From NCBI RefSeq assembly GCF_000013665.1, contig NC_007912.1, positions 3,279,501 to 3,343,500 on the forward strand: a stretch of DNA of 64,000 nt, written 5' to 3'. The translations under genes and the position numbers were made by a program. The DNA comes from Saccharophagus degradans 2-40. GTDB taxonomy: Bacteria; Pseudomonadota; Gammaproteobacteria; Pseudomonadales; Cellvibrionaceae. This document shows, in pieces, positions 1-10,008 of the stretch. A model generated the notes under the pieces. The model saw only the letters and a list, made by a program, of their open reading frames with translations. It was not told the DNA's origin and made no database searches. The first letter of the stretch is position 1. Every line of letters begins with the position of its first letter.

Positions 1-152
1 GAATTAAAACCGAGGGCGAGCATTTTGGGGCCGCCAATACCTTCGAATTCACAATCGGGGTAGCGTTTTTTTAGAGCAGCCATTAAGCCTGCCCCCAAAA
101 TATCGCCGGAAGCCTCACCGACAACAATGGCAACTCGTTTTAGTGAGGACAT
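1..152 (-). CDS. lpxB: Lipid-A-disaccharide synthase, N-terminal part (cut by window edge)
   Basis: Only the first 50 codons are present; the gene runs off the left edge. The translation begins [20 protein letters not shown] and continues with a GIGGPKM motif, both typical of the LpxB N-terminus (GT19 family). LpxB condenses UDP-2,3-diacylglucosamine with lipid X to give the lipid A disaccharide at the inner membrane. It follows lpxA by 21 bases on the same strand, the usual lpxD-fabZ-lpxA-lpxB order. Identification rests on the N-terminus and the context. Confidence 0.93.
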   Translation of the reverse strand, partial: MSSLKRVAIVVGEASGDILGAGLMAALKKRYPDCEFEGIGGPKMLALGFN

Positions 153-173
153 AACAATGCCTGTATAAAGATG

Positions 174-950
174 TTAGCGCACTATCCCGCGCTTAGAGGC
201 ACGCAAAGAAGCAATAAGCGTTACGATTGCCGCACAGTCTTGCGCTAATGGGGTAAGTTCTTCTATTGCAGCCTCAAGGGTAAGGCCACGGCGGTAAATC
301 AATTTAAACGATTTATTAAGCTTGGCAATATCATCTTTGCTGAAGCCTCGACGCTTCAGCCCTTCCATATTAATACTGCGTGCAGCTGCAGGCGCGCCAG
401 CTACCATCATAAATGCAGGAATATCTTTGCCTACGGCGCTACCCATACCGGTAAAGCTGTAAGCACCAATGCGGCTAAATTGATGTACTAGGGTAAAACC
501 GCCCAAAATCGCGTAGTCGTCGACAATAACGTGGCCGGCAAGGGCTGCGTTGTTCACCAAAATACAGTGGTTGCCAACAACACTATCGTGCCCCACGTGC
601 ACATAGGCCATAAGTAAGTTGTTATTACCTATGCGTGTCTCGCCGCGATCTTGCACCGTGCCTCGATGCAGCGTAACGCCCTCACGAATAATATTGTTAT
701 CGCCAATAATTAGTTTGGTTGGTTCGCCCTTATACTTTAGATCTGGTGTCGCTTCACCAACAGATGAAAACTGATAGATGTGGTTATTACAGCCTATTTG
801 AGTAGGCCCTTTCAAAACCACATGGGATTCAATTACCGAGCCTGCGCCAATTTCCACCCCTTCGCCAATGTAAGTCCAAGGGCCAACTTTTACATCGTCA
901 GCTAATTTAGCTGCCGGATCAACAATAGCGGTAGGATGGATGAAGGTCAT
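174..950 (-). CDS. lpxA: UDP-N-acetylglucosamine acyltransferase
   Basis: 258 residues, the normal family length. The protein opens with hexapeptide repeats of the left-handed beta-helix type (IHPTAIVDPAAKLADDVKVG) and contains AYVHVGHDSVVGNHCI with the catalytic His of the GHD motif. The C-terminal helical part (MEGLKRRGFSKDDIAKL) is also LpxA-like. It transfers an R-3-hydroxyacyl chain from acyl carrier protein to UDP-GlcNAc, the first step of lipid A synthesis. It lies between fabZ and lpxB in the conserved cluster. Confidence 0.97.
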   Translation of the reverse strand: MTFIHPTAIVDPAAKLADDVKVGPWTYIGEGVEIGAGSVIESHVVLKGPTQIGCNNHIYQFSSVGEATPDLKYKGEPTKLIIGDNNIIREGVTLHRGTVQDRGETRIGNNNLLMAYVHVGHDSVVGNHCILVNNAALAGHVIVDDYAILGGFTLVHQFSRIGAYSFTGMGSAVGKDIPAFMMVAGAPAAARSINMEGLKRRGFSKDDIAKLNKSFKLIYRRGLTLEAAIEELTPLAQDCAAIVTLIASLRASKRGIVR

Positions 951-975
951 AAAATTAATTACACACTAACGTAAA

Positions 976-1413
976 TTAAATACTGCGGTCGGCACACATG
1001 ATAGTAGCGCTAGTTACCAGTTGATCATCAACAGTAGCAACACACTCGAACTTCCAAATACCACGCTTATCGGATATTTTTTTGCAGTTAAAAAACACGC
1101 GATCGCCAGGAATGACTTGGCGCTTAAAGCGCACGTTATCAATACCAGCAAACAAATAGATAGAACCATCATCAGGGGTTTTATCCATGGTTTTGAAACC
1201 CAACACGCCACAGGCCTGTGCCATGGCTTCTATTAGCATCACCCCAGGAAACACGGGGTAATTGGGGAAGTGGCCCTGAAAAACCTCTTCGTTAATAGTA
1301 ATGTTTTTATAGGCCAAGATGTAATCACCTTCTACCAGCTCAACAACTCGATCTATTAACAAGAACGGGTAACGGTGTGGAAGGTATTTACGAATTTGTA
1401 CTGAATCCATCAT
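976..1413 (-). CDS. fabZ: 3-hydroxyacyl-ACP dehydratase
   Basis: Dehydrates 3-hydroxyacyl-ACP in fatty acid elongation and competes with LpxA/LpxD for hydroxyacyl-ACP. HRYPFLLIDRV carries the catalytic His and PGVMLIEAMAQ the catalytic Glu of the hot-dog fold. The frame opens upstream with a TTG, but ATG at 1413 (MMDSVQIRKYL) is preferred: a GGGG ribosome-binding sequence sits about 9 bases before it and the product then has the family length of 145 residues. It lies between lpxD and lpxA, as in other gammaproteobacteria. Confidence 0.96.
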   Translation of the reverse strand: MMDSVQIRKYLPHRYPFLLIDRVVELVEGDYILAYKNITINEEVFQGHFPNYPVFPGVMLIEAMAQACGVLGFKTMDKTPDDGSIYLFAGIDNVRFKRQVIPGDRVFFNCKKISDKRGIWKFECVATVDDQLVTSATIMCADRSI

Positions 1414-1443
1414 GTAATGACGCCCCAAAAATAATAAAAGTAA

Positions 1444-2469
1444 TCAGTCTTTTTGCGCTTTTTGTAGCGCTTTAATTTTTTCTACCCATTCATCTAGCTG
1501 TCCATAACGCACAGCATTGCGACGCCATTTACTCACCTCTTGCATAGGAGGTGCAGATGCATAAGCACCAGACTCTTTAACACCTTTAGTTACAATGGTG
1601 CCGCCGTGAAAGTGTGTGTTATCTGCGATGGTTATATGGCCATTAATGGCGACCATTCCCGCTACTGTACAGTTTTTGCCTATAACGGCACTGCCAGCAA
1701 TACCCACACAACCGGCGATTGCAGAGCCTGCGCCAATTTTTACATTGTGAGCAATATGAACGAGGTTATCGATAATAACCCCATCTTCAATAATCGTGTC
1801 GTCTAGCGCACCGCGATCAATTGAGGTGTTTGAGCCAATCTCCACGTTGTTACCAATAACAACGCCACCCAATTGGTGAATTTTAACCCAGCCCTCGGCG
1901 CTTGGCGCAAAACCAAACCCATCAGACCCGATAACAGTGCCACTATGAATTAATACTTTGTTACCTAGCTCTACGCCAGCATAGAGCGTTACGTTTGCAT
2001 GCAGTAAACAATTGTTACCCAGTTTTGTATCGGCACCCACAAAACACCCTGCACCTAATTGCGTGCCACCACCAATAACAGCGCCTGCTTCAATTACACA
2101 GTTGGGGCCAATATAAGCATCGGCAGCTACCGTTGCGTCAGCATCGACTGTAGCAGATGGATGTACACCTTGCTTTTTAGCGAGCCTAAAATTAAATAGC
2201 TCGCTCAACTTTGCGTAACAAAGGTAAGGGTTTTTAACAATTAGCTTGTTGCCGTTAAACTTTTCGGCAGAATCCTGCGCCAGCAGCATAATACCTGCTT
2301 GGCTAGTGGCTAACGCTTTTTCATATTTACTGTTCGCCAAAAAGGAAAGCGCGTTTTTACCCGCGCTTTCCAAAGGAGCAATACACTCAACAGTATAATT
2401 TGCATCGCCAACCATTTGCGCATCCAAGTGGTCGGCAAGCTGAGCCAAGGTAAACTTACAATTGCTCAC
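1444..2469 (-). CDS. lpxD: UDP-3-O-(3-hydroxyacyl)glucosamine N-acyltransferase
   Basis: 341 residues. The N-terminal uridine-binding domain (about 1-100) is followed by many hexapeptide repeats ([16 protein letters not shown] onward, about 105-310) and a short C-terminal helix. HIAHNVKIG contains the catalytic His. The start is GTG, preceded by an AGGATA ribosome-binding sequence about 6 bases away; no in-frame ATG is better placed. It adds the second hydroxyacyl chain in lipid A synthesis. Its position between skp and fabZ is standard. Confidence 0.97.
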   Translation of the reverse strand: MSNCKFTLAQLADHLDAQMVGDANYTVECIAPLESAGKNALSFLANSKYEKALATSQAGIMLLAQDSAEKFNGNKLIVKNPYLCYAKLSELFNFRLAKKQGVHPSATVDADATVAADAYIGPNCVIEAGAVIGGGTQLGAGCFVGADTKLGNNCLLHANVTLYAGVELGNKVLIHSGTVIGSDGFGFAPSAEGWVKIHQLGGVVIGNNVEIGSNTSIDRGALDDTIIEDGVIIDNLVHIAHNVKIGAGSAIAGCVGIAGSAVIGKNCTVAGMVAINGHITIADNTHFHGGTIVTKGVKESGAYASAPPMQEVSKWRRNAVRYGQLDEWVEKIKALQKAQKD

Positions 2470-2497
2470 ATTTATCCTCTATGTAAATAGAAGCTAA

Positions 2498-3004
2498 TTA
2501 TTTAGCTTTGTTTAAAGCATCTACAACCTTACGGGTGATATCTGCATTTTCACTCGCGTAAAAAGCCGCTTGCTTGCTAAGAATAATATCAATACCTTCA
2601 GACTCGATAAGCTTGTTTAGCACGCCTTCAAGCTTAGGTTGCAATTCACGAATAATACTTTCGTTAGCCGCTTTGCGCTCTGCCTGTATTTTTTGATAAG
2701 CCAACTGCAAATCTGCTTTTATGTACTCTTCTTTTTTGCGGTGATTAGCAACTTGCTCTGCGCCCCAAGTCATACCTTTTGTTTCTGCTTCTTTACCAAG
2801 CGCTGTTAAGTCGGCACTTAGTGTTTCGTATTGTGCAACCACTTTAGAAAACTCTGGGTTAGCTTGTAATGCTTCAAAACGGCTTTTTGCAAAGTCGGTA
2901 GCAAGCATAGCTATTTGATGATCCAACACAACAACCTTGCCAGCAGCTGCAAAAGGAGCCACTACGGTTAAACATAATGCGATTACAATCTTGCCAAACT
3001 TCAT
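2498..3004 (-). CDS. skp: Periplasmic chaperone Skp/OmpH
   Basis: The product is a Lys/Glu-rich, helical, coiled-coil protein of 168 residues behind a clear signal peptide (MKFGKIVIALCLTVVAPFAA). Skp trimers hold unfolded outer-membrane proteins in the periplasm and pass them to the Bam complex. The ATG at 3004 is chosen over an upstream TTG because GAGAGA lies 8 bases before it and the signal peptide starts there. The gene sits between bamA and lpxD, as in E. coli. Confidence 0.93.
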   Translation of the reverse strand: MKFGKIVIALCLTVVAPFAAAGKVVVLDHQIAMLATDFAKSRFEALQANPEFSKVVAQYETLSADLTALGKEAETKGMTWGAEQVANHRKKEEYIKADLQLAYQKIQAERKAANESIIRELQPKLEGVLNKLIESEGIDIILSKQAAFYASENADITRKVVDALNKAK

Positions 3005-3055
3005 AATTAAATCTCTCAACGTTTGTTTATTTATGTATTTGATACGTTATTAAAA

Positions 3056-5746
3056 TTAAAACCCGCTACCAAAAGAGAACTGAAACACTTCTCTCGAATC
3101 GAATTCATTTTCATGCAGCGCCTTAGCCACGCTGAATGTCATTGGCCCAAAACCCGATATCCACGTAAAGCCAATACCAGCTGACGAGCTCAGTTTTTCA
3201 AAATCGACGTTGCTACAACCAATTTGCTCAGATCCACAATCCGTTGAAAATACGTTACCTGCGTCAACAAACGCTACTAACTGCATAGAGCGAGTATCTT
3301 CAATAAATGGGATTGGCAACAATAACTCAGTTGTAAACTCGGTAAGTACATTACCACCAATTGCGTTTTCTCTGGTGTTAATAAACCCGCCAGAAGTGGA
3401 GCTGTACATTAATTTGCCTGGCTCACAGTAGGTGGCATTGTCACACAAAATATAGGTGCTGTTATAGCCCACGTATTCATTAAAGAATTCATCTTCGTCG
3501 TAAATACCGTTGCCGTTGGTATCTACATAAGTGGGGTCATCCTTTTGGCCATTACGATTTAAATCGATCCAACCACTGTGCGTGGTGGAGTAGCCTCTTG
3601 GCGGTGTACCTTTAGGACCAAGTGTGGAGCGTTCGAAACCGCGTACTGAACCAAAACCACCCGCGTAGAAGTTCTCGAAAAACGGGAGATGCTCCATCTT
3701 GCCATAACCATCCCCGTAACCCAAGGTGGTCTTAAAGCGCAAAGTAAAGAAGCGTGACAGAGGTACAAACGCTTGAGCCTCGTAGTTAAACTTATAGTAT
3801 TGCAGGTCGCTACCAGGAATGGTTGCCTCTACCGAGAAGCGCTGCGAACTACCACGTGTTGCAAGCACACCGCGGTTAAGGGTCATACGAGTCCAGTTAA
3901 AATTAACCGTACCACTCAAGAATTGATCGCCGTATTTATTGATAAAGCCCTCGTCTACATCGAGTAGCATATCTTGCTCTACAGGCCTGCTATCTAGCAA
4001 ATATTCAACAGGTATACCGTTTTCATCCAATAAACCTGAAGCAATATATTGGCTGTAATCGGTTTGTGTAATATACGAGGCATCACTACCAGAGCGCAGC
4101 ACAGGGCTGGTTAGAATCTCTGCTGCTGCACGACTACCCGCAGTAACCGACTGGTGATCGATACCCACGCCAAAGCCAATACGCTCAATTTCAGAAATAG
4201 GATAACCAAAGTTTAAATTACCGCCGAACGAATCCGTGGCGTATTCTGCAACCCGTAAGCGGCTGTAATCTCGCGTGCGATAGAATGCCGAGAAACCACG
4301 GCTCACACCGTCTGGGGTAAAGTACGGGTCGTTATAACCAAAGTTATAGATCGTTTGGTAAGTGTTTTTATTAATACCAAAGTTAACTTGTTTACCTGTA
4401 CCCAACCAGTTGTTTTCTTGAATATTTAACGCAAGGTTTAAACCGGTGTACTGCGCATAGCCGATACTCGCTTGAATTTGACCTGAAGGTTGCTCCTCCA
4501 CAGTAAACTCAACATCGATTAAATCGTCGGTGCCTGGCACATCTTTGTTTTCTACGGTTACTTCTTTAAAGAAGCCCAAACGCTCTAAACGAACTTTTGA
4601 CTGTTCAATGCGCGCGTTAGAAGCCGATGCACCTTCGTGTTGACGCATTTCGCGGCGCAACACTTCGTCGCTCGATTTGGTGTTACCGCGGAACTCTACA
4701 CGACGCACATACACGCGCTTGCCGGGGTCGATCAAGAAGTTAACAACAACGGTATTATCTTCTGGGTTCTTTTCTGGAATACCTTCTACTGTAGCGTTGG
4801 TATAACCGGCGTTACCAAGTAGGGTTTTTATGTACTCTGCGGTATCCGTCATTAAAATTTGCGAGAAGGTTTCACCTTTGCGCAACAAGATTAATCGGCG
4901 CACACGCTCTTCTGGCAATATTGGGTCACCAGCAATATCGAGATCTTTAACGGTATATACACCACCCTCTTTAATATTTAGGGTGATATACACTGACTCT
5001 TTATCTGGGCTTACAGACACTTGGCTCGACAGCACTTTAAAATCTAAGTAACCGCGATCTAAGTAAAAGGATTCTAATTTCTCAATGTCGCCGCTTAGCT
5101 TTTCGCGCGAATATTGATCGGCCTTAGAGAAGAACTTCCACCAAACACTTTCACGCAACTCGAAAGCATTAAAAAGCTCCTCATCACTAAATATTTCGTT
5201 ACCAACGATATTAAAGTGAAGAATGCTGGCCGCTTTGCCCTCATCGACTTCAACTTTAATGGCCACCATATTGTTGGCTAAATCTTCAACTACTGCTTCT
5301 ACATTGGCACTGTAACGCGATTGACCAATGTATTGACGCTCTAGCTCGCGAGTAATTTGCTGCAACATGTGGCGCTGCAAAATTTCGCCTTCGGCAATAC
5401 CGTTTTCGGTCATTACCTCTTCGAGCTGCTCGGTTTTAATTGCTTTGTTACCGTCGAACTCTATCGACTTAATCGCTGGGCGTTCTTGCAAAATAACAAC
5501 AAGGTCGTTGCCGTCGCGTGCTACTTGCACGTTGGTAAAATAGCCCGTAGCAAATATAGAGCGGATAACTTCGCGCACATCTTCGGAATCGATGCTATCG
5601 CCCACCCTAACAGGCATAGCGGCAAACACGGGGCTAGCGGATACGCGCTGTAACCCCTCTAATCGGATATCGGTAACGGTGAAATTCACCGCATAAGACG
5701 ACACTGACAAAGTTAACAATGTCAAAACTACAAGAATCTGCTTCAT
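3056..5746 (-). CDS. bamA: Outer-membrane protein assembly factor BamA, with loop insertion
   Basis: Signal peptide MKQILVVLTLLTLSVSSYA, then five POTRA domains (about 20-420), then an Omp85 beta-barrel ending in the aromatic signature FSFGSGF. The SVRGFERS motif marks the barrel loop L6 region. The protein has 896 residues from the ATG at 5746, longer than the roughly 810 of E. coli BamA. Part of the excess is an insertion after VRGF at about residues 728-753 with DLNRNGQKDD and DTNGNGIYDEDE, resembling calcium-binding loops. BamA folds beta-barrel proteins into the outer membrane. Upstream in-frame TTG (5764) is possible but lies before the signal peptide. Confidence 0.97.
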   Translation of the reverse strand: MKQILVVLTLLTLSVSSYAVNFTVTDIRLEGLQRVSASPVFAAMPVRVGDSIDSEDVREVIRSIFATGYFTNVQVARDGNDLVVILQERPAIKSIEFDGNKAIKTEQLEEVMTENGIAEGEILQRHMLQQITRELERQYIGQSRYSANVEAVVEDLANNMVAIKVEVDEGKAASILHFNIVGNEIFSDEELFNAFELRESVWWKFFSKADQYSREKLSGDIEKLESFYLDRGYLDFKVLSSQVSVSPDKESVYITLNIKEGGVYTVKDLDIAGDPILPEERVRRLILLRKGETFSQILMTDTAEYIKTLLGNAGYTNATVEGIPEKNPEDNTVVVNFLIDPGKRVYVRRVEFRGNTKSSDEVLRREMRQHEGASASNARIEQSKVRLERLGFFKEVTVENKDVPGTDDLIDVEFTVEEQPSGQIQASIGYAQYTGLNLALNIQENNWLGTGKQVNFGINKNTYQTIYNFGYNDPYFTPDGVSRGFSAFYRTRDYSRLRVAEYATDSFGGNLNFGYPISEIERIGFGVGIDHQSVTAGSRAAAEILTSPVLRSGSDASYITQTDYSQYIASGLLDENGIPVEYLLDSRPVEQDMLLDVDEGFINKYGDQFLSGTVNFNWTRMTLNRGVLATRGSSQRFSVEATIPGSDLQYYKFNYEAQAFVPLSRFFTLRFKTTLGYGDGYGKMEHLPFFENFYAGGFGSVRGFERSTLGPKGTPPRGYSTTHSGWIDLNRNGQKDDPTYVDTNGNGIYDEDEFFNEYVGYNSTYILCDNATYCEPGKLMYSSTSGGFINTRENAIGGNVLTEFTTELLLPIPFIEDTRSMQLVAFVDAGNVFSTDCGSEQIGCSNVDFEKLSSSAGIGFTWISGFGPMTFSVAKALHENEFDSREVFQFSFGSGF
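3488..3565 (-). other. Calcium-loop-like insertion within bamA
   Basis: This stretch encodes two Asp/Asn/Gly loops, DLNRNGQKDD and DTNGNGIYDEDE, matching the DxDxDG-type spacing seen in EF-hand, dockerin and thrombospondin-3-like calcium sites. It lies about 30 residues after the conserved VRGF of the L6 loop, where the model BamA has a short extracellular segment. Calcium binding is inferred from the motif alone. Confidence 0.6.
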
Positions 5747-5811
5747 ATTATATTTGGAGTTCAACCAGAAAATCCGCTTGTTGTTGTTCTATTAATTGCG
5801 CTTGTTAGTAA

Positions 5812-7161
5812 CTACAAACGCACCAAATCATTATAAAAGGCCACCACCATCAAACACAGAACCATAGCCAGCCCTGCCTGATAGCCTAATGCCTGAACTC
5901 GTTCAGATAACGGGCTACCTTTCACCCACTCGATAAGCCCGAACAAGATATGCCCACCATCTAATACTGGAACGGGCAATAAATTGAGTACACCAAGGTA
6001 AACGCTAATCATTGCGAGGAAGCTAACAAATGCCCAGCTACCCGCCTTCGCGGAATCGCCGGCAACTTTAGCAATGCCTATCGGTCCACTCAAGTTTTTA
6101 GTGGAGATTTCACCTAAAATGAGCTTCTTTATGGAAAGCAAGACAAAATCGACTGTTTCCCATGTTTTTTGCACGCCTCGAACAAATGCTTCACCGGGGC
6201 CGTATTCTATTCTGCGGTAAGAGCCTTTGTAGTTAGTGGTTACTCCAACACCTATGCGCCCCACCGTTTTACCATCTTCGCTGGTTTCTTGTGCCGGGGT
6301 GACTTTTAGCGCAATGATTTCACCAGCACGCTCTACTTCAACCTCAAGCTCCTGATTAGGGCGCTCGGATATATAAGTGGTCCACTTGCGGCTGCTTCCC
6401 ATAGGAATGCCATCGGTAGCGACAACAATATCACCCGCTTCGAAGCCCGCATCAAATGCAGGCTTACCCTCTGTCACCTCGCTAATGACAGCAGGCGGCT
6501 GATAAAAAACAATACCTATACCTTCAATTGGGTCCGGCTGTTCCGCATCGCGCAGCCATTCATGAAGCTGCCCTTGAGATTCGTATTGCAAGGTGGAATC
6601 TGGGTAGCTTACGGTAAAAGTAATTGGCCCAGTTTCACCTAAGCGCGAAATAAGATGATGCAAAACCGCTTCTGTTGAAGGTGTGGGCTCGCCATCTATC
6701 GCAAGAATTTCTTGCCCTGCCTCCAAGCCTGCCAGCGCTGCGACAGAATTGGGCTTCACTTCACCAACCACGGGAAACATCTGAAACTCGCCGCGCACAG
6801 CTACGATTAGCCAGAACAGCAGTATGGCGAAAATAAAATTGGCGAGGGGGCCAGCAAAAGCAATTAAAATACGCTGCCACGGCTTTTTACTTGAAAACGC
6901 GTAGGGGCGCTCGGCTTCATCTACTTCGCCTTCACGCTCATCGAGCATTTTTACGTAGCCACCCAATGGGATGGCAGACAAGGCAAACTCGGTACCTTTT
7001 TTATCGGTCCAGGTTAACAGTCTCGGCCCAAACCCAATAGAGAATCGTAGAACCTTTACGCCACAACGTCTGGCCACGTAGAAATGGCCGTATTCATGGA
7101 TAGCAACCAAAATACTAATTGCTATTAAGAACCACAGAAGCGTACTCAAACTAGATACCAC
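5812..7161 (-). CDS. rseP: Site-2 intramembrane zinc protease RseP
   Basis: HEYGH near the N-terminus inside a membrane segment is the zinc site, and a C-terminal NLLPVPVLDGGH motif supplies the other ligand region. Two PDZ domains lie between (about residues 115-310). RseP cuts anti-sigma factor RseA after DegS and releases SigmaE. The frame extends to a GTG at 7212, but GTG at 7161 gives 449 residues and places the HExxH histidine at residue 22 as in E. coli; GGA lies about 9 bases upstream. The start is therefore a choice between two GTGs. Confidence 0.94.
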   Translation of the reverse strand: MVSSLSTLLWFLIAISILVAIHEYGHFYVARRCGVKVLRFSIGFGPRLLTWTDKKGTEFALSAIPLGGYVKMLDEREGEVDEAERPYAFSSKKPWQRILIAFAGPLANFIFAILLFWLIVAVRGEFQMFPVVGEVKPNSVAALAGLEAGQEILAIDGEPTPSTEAVLHHLISRLGETGPITFTVSYPDSTLQYESQGQLHEWLRDAEQPDPIEGIGIVFYQPPAVISEVTEGKPAFDAGFEAGDIVVATDGIPMGSSRKWTTYISERPNQELEVEVERAGEIIALKVTPAQETSEDGKTVGRIGVGVTTNYKGSYRRIEYGPGEAFVRGVQKTWETVDFVLLSIKKLILGEISTKNLSGPIGIAKVAGDSAKAGSWAFVSFLAMISVYLGVLNLLPVPVLDGGHILFGLIEWVKGSPLSERVQALGYQAGLAMVLCLMVVAFYNDLVRL

Positions 7162-7243
7162 GTAATTGTTCCAAATACATTCCAAAGTAAGCACATACTG
7201 TACAAGAATCACTCATCCTTACACGCATGGCGTTAACACAAAC

Positions 7244-8422
7244 TTAATAACCAAATTTCGCGGCTACACTATAAGCCAGCTTGCGCGCTATTGCGTCGGC
7301 TTCTTTGACCGCAGCGATTGTATCAGGTTCACAAGTTTCCCAATCTTCTAATACTGCAGCAATAATTGCCGCAATATCTGTAAATTTGATTTTTTCTTCT
7401 AAAAACAAGGCTACCGCCACTTCATTGGCAGCATTCAATGCTACAGGGTACGTTCCACCACTTTTAATGGCGCTAGTGGCCAAGGCAAGCGCGGGAAAGC
7501 GCTGGTAATCGGGGCGGCAAAAATCTAACCCCTGTAACGCAAAGAAATCTAACGACGCCACCCCAGAATCTATTCTGCGAGGCCAATCTAAACAATGCGC
7601 AATGGGCGTGCGCATATCGGGGTTCCCCATCTGCGCAAGCACCGACCCATCTACATATTGCACCATCGAATGGATAATACTTTGCGGGTGAACAACTATC
7701 TCTATTTGCTCTGGGGTTGCGTCGAATAACCAGCAGGCTTCTATAAACTCCAACCCTTTATTCATCATGGTGGCAGAGTCGACAGATATCTTTCGCCCCA
7801 TAGACCAATTAGGGTGTGCGCATGCTTGGTCTGGCGTTTTAGCACTTAAATCGGCAAGTGGCGTGTCGCGAAACGGACCGCCGGAGCCGGTGAGTAATAT
7901 TTTTTGCACGCCCGCATCCGCTAACGACGTATACGGCTGCGGTAAGCACTGAAAAATCGCGTTGTGCTCGCTATCTATTGGTAAAACCAATGCGGAAGCG
8001 GCCTTAGCTGCTTGCATAAACAGCTTGCCGCTCATCACTAAACTTTCTTTATTGGCCAGCAGCACACGCTTACCCGCCTCTACAGCAGCCAAGGTTGGCG
8101 CCAAACCCGCGGCGCCTACTATGGCGGCCATCACGGAATCTACTTGGACTGCGGAGGCTACATCGCACAGCGCCTGCTCACCAGCAAGCACTTCCGTTGT
8201 ACAATTTAGCGACTCGATACGCTGCTTCAACGGTAAATACAGCGCTTCATCCCGAATAACAGCATATTGCGGCGAAAACTTTAGGCACTGCTCTACCAGC
8301 AAGTCGATACTGGAATTCGCTGTAAGCGCATACACAGAAAATTTGTCTGGATGGGAAGCGAGCACATCAAGTGTGCTTATACCTATAGAGCCGGTTGAGC
8401 CGAGAACACAAATCTGCTGCAT
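7244..8422 (-). CDS. dxr: 1-deoxy-D-xylulose 5-phosphate reductoisomerase
   Basis: First committed enzyme of the MEP isoprenoid pathway, reducing and rearranging DXP to MEP with NADPH. The N-terminus [20 protein letters not shown] contains the NADPH-binding GSTGSIG, ANKESLV is a conserved domain signature, and [11 protein letters not shown] the metal/substrate region. The frame is open upstream to 8509, but that part overlaps cdsA and lacks homology, so ATG at 8422 (392 residues, usual length) is used. It is 4 bases from the cdsA stop. Confidence 0.97.
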   Translation of the reverse strand: MQQICVLGSTGSIGISTLDVLASHPDKFSVYALTANSSIDLLVEQCLKFSPQYAVIRDEALYLPLKQRIESLNCTTEVLAGEQALCDVASAVQVDSVMAAIVGAAGLAPTLAAVEAGKRVLLANKESLVMSGKLFMQAAKAASALVLPIDSEHNAIFQCLPQPYTSLADAGVQKILLTGSGGPFRDTPLADLSAKTPDQACAHPNWSMGRKISVDSATMMNKGLEFIEACWLFDATPEQIEIVVHPQSIIHSMVQYVDGSVLAQMGNPDMRTPIAHCLDWPRRIDSGVASLDFFALQGLDFCRPDYQRFPALALATSAIKSGGTYPVALNAANEVAVALFLEEKIKFTDIAAIIAAVLEDWETCEPDTIAAVKEADAIARKLAYSVAAKFGY

Positions 8423-8426
8423 GGAC

Positions 8427-9251
8427 TTATAAGCCCCAGCCGGCCGAGAGATAGGCAAGAGTGAAAACAGGTACTGCGGCCACCAAGCCATCGATGCGAT
8501 CCAACACACCGCCGTGGCCGGGTAACAACTGGCTGCTGTCCTTGATACCAGTGTGGCGCTTTAGCATGCTTTCGAGCAAATCACCCACGACAGAGATCAT
8601 GGCCGATGGCAAGATGACTACAATAGGAACCCACCAATAAGGTGCGCCAGCAACAAAGAAAACGATTAACGCAAAAACCACAGATGCGCACAAACCACCC
8701 CAAACGCCCTCCCAGGATTTACCAGGGCTAACATTCACAGCCAGCTTGCGCTTACCAAAGGCTCGACCACTAAAATAAGCGCCAATATCGGCGGCGGCAA
8801 CAGCCAGCACGACAATCAAAATTAGCCATGCGCCAGAAGTTTGCGAGCGCAGGTATAAACAGCCTAACCACGCAGGCACTATGACCAACCACCCCATAAG
8901 CATACGCAGAGGCGGAGCACGCCATAACACTGCGCTCGACGGGTAACCCTGAATCCACAGCAGCGCTACCGCCCACCATACACACGCCCCAACTAGCAGC
9001 GTTTGCAGCAGCTCGGTATCGCCCTGCCAATGGGTGAAATAAGACAGTACGGCACCTAATATTCCCGTACTTAATGCGTAAGCAACTCTTCCTAACGCAG
9101 AGGTCACTCCCGCCAGTGGAGCCCATTCCCACGCGCCCACCAAAAACACGCCAGCCGCCAACACTGCAAATGCCTGCCAAGGAAGAAACACTAAAACGGA
9201 AGCAAAGACAGACACCATAATGATGGCGGTAATAACGCGTTGTTTAAGCAC
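8427..9251 (-). CDS. cdsA: Phosphatidate cytidylyltransferase (CDP-diglyceride synthase)
   Basis: 274 residues with several membrane segments. The C-terminal signature is visible as [20 protein letters not shown] followed by [14 protein letters not shown], which contains the metal-binding aspartates. The enzyme makes CDP-diacylglycerol from phosphatidate and CTP at the inner membrane, feeding all phospholipid synthesis. It overlaps the uppS stop by 8 bases, implying translational coupling, and is followed directly by dxr. Confidence 0.96.
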   Translation of the reverse strand: MLKQRVITAIIMVSVFASVLVFLPWQAFAVLAAGVFLVGAWEWAPLAGVTSALGRVAYALSTGILGAVLSYFTHWQGDTELLQTLLVGACVWWAVALLWIQGYPSSAVLWRAPPLRMLMGWLVIVPAWLGCLYLRSQTSGAWLILIVVLAVAAADIGAYFSGRAFGKRKLAVNVSPGKSWEGVWGGLCASVVFALIVFFVAGAPYWWVPIVVILPSAMISVVGDLLESMLKRHTGIKDSSQLLPGHGGVLDRIDGLVAAVPVFTLAYLSAGWGL

Positions 9252-9993
9252 GAGCAGCCTCTTGTTTTAATTGATCGGAGGTTTTGCCGAATCGGCGCTG
9301 GCGACGATGAAAGTCTGCTACAGCTTCATCTAGCGCATCTTTGCCGAAATCTGGCCATAGCAAATCGCTAAAATACAACTCGGCGTAGGCTGCTTGCCAC
9401 AGTAAAAAGTTACTAATACGCAACTCGCCACCGGTGCGAATAAGCAAATCTAAAGGGGGGAGGCCCGCGGTTTGAATATGATTAGACAGCGCATGCTCAT
9501 CAATTTGCTCGGGGGTGATATCACCGCGAACAGCCGCCTCAGCCAACTGACGAGCGGAGTTGGCGATATCCCAGCAACCACCGTAATCGGCCGCAATAAC
9601 CAATGTTGCATCACCGTCTGAGGCTGTCGACTCTGCCTCTTCTATAGCGCGCAACAAACTTTTAGAGAAACGGCTGCGATTGCCGATAACCCGCAACGCT
9701 ACGCCTTCTTCGGCCAGTTTGCGCGCTTCTTTTTTAAGGTAGCTATAAAACAAACCCATTAAGGCTTCAACCTCAATGGGTGGACGGCGCCAGTTCTCGC
9801 TACTAAAAGCAAACAGTGTGAGAACTTCGACGCCCTGAGCACGACACGCGGCTAGTACATCGCGAATGCGCTCCACCCCAGCCTTATGACCGGCAATGCC
9901 TTGCTTACCTTCACGTTTTGCCCAGCGATTGTTGCCATCCATAATGATGGCAACATGGCGCAAACGACTTTCTTCTATATCACTGTTATCCAT
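9244..9993 (-). CDS. uppS: Undecaprenyl diphosphate synthase (cis-prenyltransferase)
   Basis: HVAIIMDGNNRWAKREGKQ holds the conserved Asp of the catalytic site, TLFAFSSENWRRP is the second family motif, and RTGGELRISNFLLWQ the third. The product has 249 residues. It adds eight isoprene units to farnesyl diphosphate, giving the lipid carrier precursor for peptidoglycan and O-antigen synthesis. AGAGAA precedes the ATG. The gene lies between frr and cdsA in the conserved order. Confidence 0.97.
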   Translation of the reverse strand: MDNSDIEESRLRHVAIIMDGNNRWAKREGKQGIAGHKAGVERIRDVLAACRAQGVEVLTLFAFSSENWRRPPIEVEALMGLFYSYLKKEARKLAEEGVALRVIGNRSRFSKSLLRAIEEAESTASDGDATLVIAADYGGCWDIANSARQLAEAAVRGDITPEQIDEHALSNHIQTAGLPPLDLLIRTGGELRISNFLLWQAAYAELYFSDLLWPDFGKDALDEAVADFHRRQRRFGKTSDQLKQEAARA

Positions 9994-10008
9994 GTAATTT
10001 CTCTAGGA

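Noticed and set aside
7962-8432. 156-codon plus-strand frame inside dxr
   Set aside because: Shadow of dxr on the other strand; Ser/Ala-rich low-complexity translation and no family.
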